Shown: positions 1 through 4,323 of the stretch, piece by piece | Numbering within the stretch: position 1 is the first letter of the stretch | Layout: every line of letters starts with the position of its first letter | Assembly: GCA_045113775.1 (NCBI GenBank) | Contig: JBGUJH010000135.1 | Span: 1-8,023, forward strand | Length of the DNA stretch: 8,023 nucleotides | Direction: 5' to 3' | Source of the DNA: CAG-791 sp045113775 | GTDB lineage: Bacteria > Bacillota > Clostridia > Lachnospirales > Lachnospiraceae | The notes under the pieces: model-generated | What the model saw: the letters and a program-made list of their open reading frames with translations, nothing else | Told to the model about the DNA's origin: nothing | Databases searched by the model: none | Translations under genes and position numbers: made by a program

Positions 1-152
1 CCGCATAAAGGAAGAACAATGAACCAGCCCTAAGGGCTGAGAAAGAACCGCGGGGCACGCGGGGATAGCCTGCTTATGCTCAGCCCAATAGGGCTGTCGA
101 ACAGGAAGCCCCCACTTCTAAGCATTAGCGAAAGTGGCGGGAGCATGTCACG
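1..152 (+). ncRNA. IS200/IS605-type right end with TnpB-associated omegaRNA (partial)
   Basis: Seen: a chain of compact hairpins, CAGCCC/GGGCTG (25-30/34-39), CCGCG/CGCGG (48-52/58-62), CAGCCC/GGGCTG again (81-86/91-96), then GTCGAACAGGAAGCCCCC leading into an arm pair at 109-118 and 130-141 and the closing GAGCATGTCAC (141-151). Known: this terminal architecture (GTCGAACAGGAAGCCCCC, hairpin, GGGAGCATGTCAC) is what I recognise from right ends of Firmicutes IS200/IS605/IS607-like elements, where the tnpB 3' end and downstream region give the omegaRNA scaffold. Inferred: the element ends near 151-152 and the flanking bases from about 152 to 171 would be the guide. The frame ending at TGA 20-22 (RIKEEQ) could be the last codons of tnpB, but that is weak. 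The two CAGCCC/GGGCTG sets are interchangeable, so 25-30 could also pair with 91-96 to close a larger structure. The left end and tnpB are outside the window. Confidence 0.6.
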
Positions 153-200
153 TATACATCTTTCGGCACGAATAAGGAAGAGAATGGCCGGCGGTGACAC

Positions 201-229
201 TTCCATCCTCAGAAATCTGGGTATATAAT
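201..229 (+). promoter_or_regulatory. Candidate promoter of the MocR-type gene
   Basis: A perfect TATAAT is at 224-229, about 40 bp before the start codon. At 17-bp spacing the -35 is TTCCAT (201-206), which matches poorly, so the promoter may need an activator or rely on the -10. It lies outside the transposon end. Confidence 0.4.
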
Positions 230-272
230 AATCTCAAGAAACATTCAAACAGTATATCCAAAGGAGTATCTC

Positions 273-1430
273 ATGCCTCAATACAGTATTAATCCCGAGC
301 TCAGGCAGCCTGCCTACCTCCAGCTCTACAACCAGATCCGGGAAGATATCACGAATGGGATCTGCCCCTTCCAAAGCAAGCTCCCTTCAAAGAGATACCT
401 GGCCTCAGAGACCGGGACAAGCGTGATCACTGTGCAGCACGCCTACGACCTTCTGGCTGATGAAGGTTATATCGAATCCCGCGAGCGCAGCGGATATTAC
501 GTCATCTACAAAGAAAATGAATTGGTCCCTGTTGCCTCTGCGGCGGACGACTTCAGCTCCTCGGACGGCGCAGCATCGGAACCGGTCGACGCCGCCGAGC
601 TTCACGAGATCTCCGACATCCCCATCCGGGGCCCGATCGTCACCCCGGAGCAGGAACAATTTCCCTTCAACACTCTTGCCCGAAAAGCCCGGAAAGTCCT
701 TTCTGAATACGGCGAGTCCCTGTTAGTGCGCTCTCCCAACAGCGGGACGGTTCTCCTTCGCGAGGCCATAGCCCAGTATCTGGCCCGAAGCCGCCGGATG
801 AACGTGGCGCCCGACCAGATCGTCATCGGATCCGGTTCCGAATACCTCTACAACCTGATCGTCCAGATCCTCGGCCGTGAGCGCACTTTCGCGCTGGAGG
901 ATCCGTCCTACGAGAAGATCAGGCTCGTCTACGAAGCCAGCGGCGTGCACTGCGAAATGCTGCCGATGGACCGCGAAGGCGTGCGCCTCGGCGCGCTGCG
1001 GCGCTCAGACGCAAGCGTCCTGCACGTCACTCCCTTCAACAGCTATCCAAGCGGGATCACGGCCACTGCTTCCAGGCGGGCCGGCTATATCAAGTGGGCC
1101 TCGTCAAAAGACAGATACATCATCGAAGATGACTTTGACTCGGAGTTTTCCATGTCCACCAAGGCGGAAAACACTCTCTTCTCCCTGGAGCCGCAGCGAA
1201 GCGTGATCTACATGAACACCTTCACCCGCACGATCTCTCCGGCCGTCCGCGTCGGTTACATGGTACTGCCCGCCGAGCAGAGCGCCGCCATGCAGGAGAA
1301 GATTTCCATCTACTCCTGCACCGTGCCTGTTTTCACACAGCATCTGCTCGCGGAGCTGATCCGCAGCGGCGATTTCGAGCGGCATATTAACCGCGTCAGG
1401 CGCCGCAGGCGGCAGGCTGCGGAATCCTGA
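273..1430 (+). CDS. MocR/GntR-type regulator with a short, lysine-less aminotransferase domain
   Basis: Role by family: MocR/PdxR/GabR proteins join a GntR winged helix-turn-helix to a fold-type-I aminotransferase domain that senses PLP or a PLP adduct. Seen: winged HTH at residues 13-79 (PAYLQLYNQI to ERSGYYVI), an acidic/Ser/Ala linker at about 80-115, then an aminotransferase-like domain to the end with IEDDFDSEF (284-292) and NTFTRTISPAVRVGYMVLP (315-333). The start is supported by AAGGAG at 261-266. Two oddities. The usual S-K motif, whose lysine forms the Schiff base with PLP, reads T-R here (Arg319), and the Tyr usual in EDDYDSEF is Phe288. The protein also stops at 385 residues, where relatives run about 460-500, ending in an Arg-rich HINRVRRRRRQAAES tail. 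No continuation is visible in the bases after the stop, so a simple frameshift is not supported. It may be a decaying gene or a natural short clade that no longer uses PLP. The regulated genes are unknown; it appears to be transcribed alone. Confidence 0.85.
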   Translation: MPQYSINPELRQPAYLQLYNQIREDITNGICPFQSKLPSKRYLASETGTSVITVQHAYDLLADEGYIESRERSGYYVIYKENELVPVASAADDFSSSDGAASEPVDAAELHEISDIPIRGPIVTPEQEQFPFNTLARKARKVLSEYGESLLVRSPNSGTVLLREAIAQYLARSRRMNVAPDQIVIGSGSEYLYNLIVQILGRERTFALEDPSYEKIRLVYEASGVHCEMLPMDREGVRLGALRRSDASVLHVTPFNSYPSGITATASRRAGYIKWASSKDRYIIEDDFDSEFSMSTKAENTLFSLEPQRSVIYMNTFTRTISPAVRVGYMVLPAEQSAAMQEKISIYSCTVPVFTQHLLAELIRSGDFERHINRVRRRRRQAAES

Positions 1431-1477
1431 AATTTGTCCTTTTTTATTTGAATAATGAGTCGGATTCTGATGATTAA

Positions 1478-1576
1478 GTGCCGGCGAAGACTCCTTCGCC
1501 GGCACAGCTTCAGCATTCTGGCTTGATCCTGACTATTCTTACGCTGAAGTGCCGCCGGAGCACACTCCGGCGGCAC
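1478..1576. repeat. Pair of covarying 12-bp hairpins in the convergent intergenic region
   Basis: Hairpin 1: arms 1478-1489 and 1494-1505 (GTGCCGGCGAAG and its complement) with loop ACTC. Hairpin 2: arms 1549-1560 and 1565-1576 (GTGCCGCCGGAG and its complement) with loop CACA. Both stems are perfect, 12 bp long with 4-nt loops. They differ at two stem positions, and both differences are compensated in the opposite arm (G-C to C-G, A-T to G-C). Between them CTTCAGC (1508-1514) can pair with GCTGAAG (1543-1549), giving a possible three-stem unit. There is no T-run after hairpin 2 on the + strand nor after hairpin 1 on the - strand, so these are not textbook terminators, although their place between two gene ends suggests a role in ending or protecting transcripts. 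Alternatively they are copies of a short palindromic repeat family. Confidence 0.7.
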
Positions 1577-1598
1577 CAAATCGTCAGAAGGCCCCGAA

Positions 1599-2555
1599 TC
1601 AGGCACCTTCCCAGATATCCGTATGCTTTTTATTCATTTTCCGCCCGATCACGATGATCGCGACAGTCACTACAATTTCCATCAACACCGCAGCAATCGT
1701 GCCTTCAACGCCGAACCCGACGTCGTAGAAAAAGCTGTTCGACGCCGACGCGGCATCCAGTCGGAAGATCGAATAAGGGAACACATTTCCGCTGTTGGGA
1801 AGTCCCGCCAGAATGCTCTGCGTGAAGTTCCAGCCGGCGTGCGCTCCCATGGCCATCCACAAGCTGTCAAAATAATAAACTATCGCACTGTACTGAATCC
1901 CGCAGATGATGATATCTATGATCGCGATCGGCGTCGCCCCGTCGTTCGTCATGTGGATCAGCCCGAAGAATACGCCGTTCACCAGTGCTGCCAGCAGAAA
2001 CTTGCCCCTGTAAGTCCGAAGGACCCTCTGATAAACAAATCCGCGGCACATGATCTCTTCCGCTGCAGACTGAATGAACACAGCCAGCAGAAGAATAAAA
2101 AAAGGCACAATCTCGAATCTGTCAAAATACAGATGAACATCACCGTGCATCATCGCAAACAAGATCAAAAGGCCGTTCATCCCAAATCCGAGCAGAAGGC
2201 CGATCAAAAGCTCCGGGATCCTGTTTCCGGAGAGCCCTGTCCCATATGCTTTAAACAGCGGCCTGTTTTTCTTGAGAAGGGCATTCAGGAAGAAAGTGAC
2301 CCAGACGCCAAAGAAAGCGAAATATATGATCGCTGTGCTCCATACATCAGAGGAAAAACCGAACGCCCTTCCTATGATCGATAAAACTATGAACATCAAT
2401 AACTGCCCGGCTGCGAACAGCACATAGCCGAGAATACACGCCCAGGCTGCAGACCCGAAAATAATCTGCGGTATCGTCTTCCCGGCAAAATATTGCTTTA
2501 TCCCCGTTTCCTGCACTCCTGTATTTACTTCCGTATTGCTGCCATTATTCTCCAT
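1599..2555 (-). CDS. CPBP-family intramembrane glutamic/metalloprotease (CAAX-protease-like)
   Basis: A multi-pass membrane protein of 318 residues. The three signature motifs of the CPBP (CAAX protease and bacteriocin-processing, Abi) family are all present: EEIMCR (Glu166-Glu167, Arg171), FFGLIH (Phe197 to His201) and HAGWN (His239 to Asn243). These residues sit in membrane helices and form the catalytic site in Rce1-type enzymes, so the protein is probably active. Hydrophobic segments are visible at about residues 32-62, 73-95, 113-136, 149-163, 185-200, 208-228 and 287-304. The start at 2555 is chosen over an open extension to 2651 because GAGAGG lies just upstream of it and the extension (rich in Arg and Cys) looks non-coding. 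The substrate cannot be told from the sequence: in bacteria the family includes bacteriocin-immunity, peptide-maturation and unassigned members. No bacteriocin-like small gene was seen next to it. It stands alone, convergent with the MocR-type gene and divergent from argC. Confidence 0.9.
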   Translation of the reverse strand: MENNGSNTEVNTGVQETGIKQYFAGKTIPQIIFGSAAWACILGYVLFAAGQLLMFIVLSIIGRAFGFSSDVWSTAIIYFAFFGVWVTFFLNALLKKNRPLFKAYGTGLSGNRIPELLIGLLLGFGMNGLLILFAMMHGDVHLYFDRFEIVPFFILLLAVFIQSAAEEIMCRGFVYQRVLRTYRGKFLLAALVNGVFFGLIHMTNDGATPIAIIDIIICGIQYSAIVYYFDSLWMAMGAHAGWNFTQSILAGLPNSGNVFPYSIFRLDAASASNSFFYDVGFGVEGTIAAVLMEIVVTVAIIVIGRKMNKKHTDIWEGA

Positions 2556-2581
2556 TGTAATTTCCTCTCTTCGAAATTCGT

Positions 2582-2602
2582 TCAAGGCTCGCAGAGCGAG
2601 CC
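2582..2602. repeat. Palindromic repeat copy 1 (TCAAGGCTCGCAG-A-GCGAGCC)
   Basis: A 7-bp perfect hairpin, GGCTCGC/GCGAGCC (2586-2592/2596-2602), loop AGA, preceded by TCAA. It lies just upstream of the CPBP gene's ribosome site, so it would fall in that gene's 5' leader. It matches copy 2 (2755-2775) at 20 of 21 positions; the one difference is in the loop. Confidence 0.8.
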
Positions 2603-2733
2603 GCTGCGCCGCGTGCGTGTTGCCTGTAAGGCAGCATCTTCCGTTCTGCACGCGTGTGCATCATAGAACATATACGCATCATAGCGCATTCTCCACAATT
2701 TTTCCTATTTTTTTCTAATCTGTTCTAAAAGTA

Positions 2734-2742
2734 TGTTATGAT
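2734..2742 (+). promoter_or_regulatory. Extended -10 promoter of argC
   Basis: TGTTATGAT is an extended -10 (TGn-TATGAT), the same nine bases as in the TetR-gene promoter near 6988. A -35 is poor (TTCTAA at 2713-2718, 18-bp spacing), as is usual for extended -10 promoters. Transcription would begin near 2749, so the repeat at 2755-2775 forms a hairpin at the very start of the argC message. Confidence 0.5.
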
Positions 2743-2754
2743 ATGCATCGACAG

Positions 2755-2775
2755 TCAAGGCTCGCAGCGCGAGCC
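2755..2775. repeat. Palindromic repeat copy 2 (TCAAGGCTCGCAG-C-GCGAGCC)
   Basis: Second copy of the 21-nt repeat, hairpin arms 2759-2765 and 2769-2775, loop AGC. It is in the same orientation as copy 1, 173 bp away. The two copies bracket the divergent CPBP/argC promoter region, one in each leader. They could be a shared regulatory hairpin or two members of a genome-wide palindromic repeat. Confidence 0.8.
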
Positions 2776-2825
2776 TGCACTGCACAATTCAGTCAATATT
2801 ATATAAAGAAATCGAGGGACTCATC

Positions 2826-3764
2826 ATGAGCAAAACAAAAGTATACATAGACGGACAGAGCGGCACCACCGGCCTGCAGATTTTTGACAGGATCGGCTCG
2901 AGGGAGGACCTGGAGCTGATGCGCATCGACGAGGACAAGCGCCACGACAACGAAGAGCGCCGCAAATTCCTCAACGCGGCGGACATCGTCTTCCTGTGCC
3001 TGCCCGACGCGGGGGCCATCGAGGCCGTCTCGCTGATCGACAACCCGAACGTCCGCGTCATCGACGCTTCCACCGCGCACCGCACTGCCGACGGCTGGAC
3101 CTACGGCTTCCCGGAGCTCTCCGCCGACCAGCGCGCCGCCATCGCGTCCAGCCACAGGGTCGCCAATCCCGGCTGCCACGCGACAGGATTCATCTCCTGC
3201 GCAGCTCCGCTGATCCGGATGGGCGTCGTCCCGGCTTCCTACCCGCTCACCTGCTTCTCCCTGACCGGCTATTCCGGCGGTGGCAAAAAAATGATCGCGA
3301 ATTACGAGTCCGCCGACAAGGCGCAGTCCCTTTACGCGCCCGGCATCTACGGCCTGACTCTGAAGCACAAACACATCCCTGAGATGTCAAAAGTCTGCGG
3401 CCTGCAGTCTCCTCCCGTCTTCCTTCCCGTAGTCGACGACTACTACAAAGGAATGGCGACCACGATCATGCTGCACAACCGCCTGCTGCCCGGCGCCCCT
3501 ACTGCGCAGGACATCTGCGAAAAACTGCAGGATTACTACAAAGACGCACACTTTGTGAGCGTCATGCCTTTCGGCACTGCCGGCACGACGCTTTACGCCA
3601 ATGAGCTCGCCGGCACAAACCACCTCAAGATCGTGGTCTGCGGCCACGAGGACCAGACCAGCGTCACAGCCCTCTTTGACAACCTCGGCAAAGGCGCTTC
3701 CGGCGCAGCCGTCCAAAATATGAACATCATGCTGGGCATCGACGAGGCAACAGGGCTGGAGTGA
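2826..3764 (+). CDS. argC: N-acetyl-gamma-glutamyl-phosphate reductase, type 2
   Basis: Third step of arginine synthesis: NADPH-dependent reduction of N-acetyl-glutamyl-5-phosphate to the semialdehyde, in the cytoplasm. Seen in the 312-residue product: dinucleotide-binding loop GQSGTTG (10-16), ADIVFLCLPD (52-61), ASTAHR (81-86), the active-site NPGCHATGF with nucleophile Cys117, a histidine-containing KHKHIPEM (180-187) that fits the general-base position, and the C-terminal GASGAAVQNMN. The short N-terminal domain and the length of about 310 match the type 2 AGPR family rather than the roughly 340-residue E. coli type. The start at 2826 has GAGGGA a few bases upstream. No other arginine gene is adjacent, so it is transcribed alone here and the rest of the pathway must be elsewhere. 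I could not identify a convincing ArgR box in its leader; a palindromic hairpin (2755-2775) is there instead. Confidence 0.95.
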   Translation: MSKTKVYIDGQSGTTGLQIFDRIGSREDLELMRIDEDKRHDNEERRKFLNAADIVFLCLPDAGAIEAVSLIDNPNVRVIDASTAHRTADGWTYGFPELSADQRAAIASSHRVANPGCHATGFISCAAPLIRMGVVPASYPLTCFSLTGYSGGGKKMIANYESADKAQSLYAPGIYGLTLKHKHIPEMSKVCGLQSPPVFLPVVDDYYKGMATTIMLHNRLLPGAPTAQDICEKLQDYYKDAHFVSVMPFGTAGTTLYANELAGTNHLKIVVCGHEDQTSVTALFDNLGKGASGAAVQNMNIMLGIDEATGLE

Positions 3765-3794
3765 GCCGGCTGAAGTGCATCGGAAGCGGCTCAC
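3761..3794 (+). other. Hairpin overlapping the argC stop codon
   Basis: GTGAGCCG (3761-3768) pairs with CGGCTCAC (3787-3794). It is followed only by TTTGCGGG, so it is a weak terminator at best. It begins at the stop codon and may stabilise the 3' end or back up the terminator at 3861. Its loop contains GCTGAAGTGC, also found at the start of hairpin 2 near 1543. Confidence 0.5.
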
Positions 3795-3860
3795 TTTGCG
3801 GGCCTTAATTTGATGTGATCTGCCCCCGGCTTTATCAACCATATTGGCATGATCTGACCT

Positions 3861-3889
3861 CGGCCGACTTCTGTCGGCCGGGTTTTTTT
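3861..3889 (+). terminator. Rho-independent terminator after argC
   Basis: Perfect 8-bp stem CGGCCGAC/GTCGGCCG (3861-3868/3873-3880), loop TTCT, then GG and seven T. It acts on the + strand only, as the other side has no T-run. It is about 100 bp after the argC stop. The two copies of GATCTG-C/A-CC-C/T-CGGC at 3817-3830 and 3851-3864 are a small local repeat. Confidence 0.9.
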
Positions 3890-3928
3890 GCGCTTTCCAA
3901 CAGCATATTCCTTCAGCTTTTCCCCTCC

Positions 3929-4310
3929 GGGACGTTGAATTTGATTTGTTGGATCACATCAGCAATTTTGTCTGACTTGGCCCCCATGCAATTTTCTACC
4001 TGCCTGCAAATTACATTGAAATCAGGTCAAATTCTGACTTGGTTGGATCATAGACCAGAACACAATGCAAGTGGCCTCCATTGCACAAGCTCGCTGCTTA
4101 TGCAAATGGAGGCCAACTCCCTTTTAATCTACGTTATAATCCAACCCGGCCTGAATCAGGCACAAATAAGCACTAAAATTGCCGGTTTGCTGTTTTCCCA
4201 TGGGGGCCTCCGGCCCCCAAACAATTCCTATGATCCAACCGCAACAGATTCCGCCGCCCTGACAGTCTCCAGACATCCACTATTATCCAACCGCAGCGAA
4301 TCTCACCGCC
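3929..4310. repeat. Large imperfect palindrome of four phased two-block repeats plus a half-copy
   Basis: Block 1, GTTGGATCATA, occurs at 3948-3958 and 4042-4052 on +, and at 4135-4145, 4229-4239 and 4281-4291 on -. Successive starts are 94, 93, 94 and 52 bp apart as listed; the 12-mer windows that include the base beside the leading G (3947, 4041, 4135, 4229) are exactly 94 bp apart. Block 2, GGCC-C/T-CCAT, starts 31 nt after each of the first four: 3979-3987, 4073-4081 (+), 4106-4114, 4200-4208 (-). The outer pair both read GGCCCCCAT and the inner pair both read GGCCTCCAT, so mirror copies are complementary. Everything is symmetric about 4093.5, where arms 4072-4082 and 4105-4115 form an 11-bp stem. 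A weaker GAAT-C/T-TG block precedes block 1. The fifth copy (-) has no block 2. No convincing protein is encoded. A decayed mobile unit (MITE-like), a large structured RNA or a set of protein sites are all possible. Confidence 0.75.
4202..4218. other. Strong GC hairpin downstream of lon
   Basis: GGGGGCC/GGCCCCC (4202-4208/4212-4218), loop TCC. It is inside the fourth repeat unit and about 105 bp after the lon stop. No T-run follows on the lon strand, so it is not a standard terminator; no better lon terminator was found. Its left arm also pairs at long range with 3979-3988. Confidence 0.6.
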
Positions 4311-4323
4311 GCAGCATCTCTCA

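Noticed and set aside
1..171. CRISPR-like or riboswitch reading of the left-end hairpins
   Set aside because: There are no regularly spaced repeats, and the end motif fits an IS200/IS605 right end better than any riboswitch class.
1431..1598. Missing C-terminus of the MocR-type gene in another frame
   Set aside because: All frames here are broken by stops and hairpins; nothing resembles the family's C-terminal domain.
1623..2384. 253-codon open frame on + opposite the CPBP gene
   Set aside because: It is antisense to a gene with three intact family motifs; the product is charged and shapeless.
2556..2651. Upstream extension of the CPBP gene to an ATG at 2651
   Set aside because: It covers the palindromic repeat and the ribosome site, which belong to the leader; the start at 2555 has a good GAGAGG.
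3948..4291. GTTGGAT and ATCCAAC fit the GTTRRRY/RYYYAAC cores of integron attC sites
   Set aside because: The order is wrong: attC needs RYYYAAC before GTTRRRY on either strand, and here all GTTGGAT precede ATCCAAC. No cassette genes or integrase are present.
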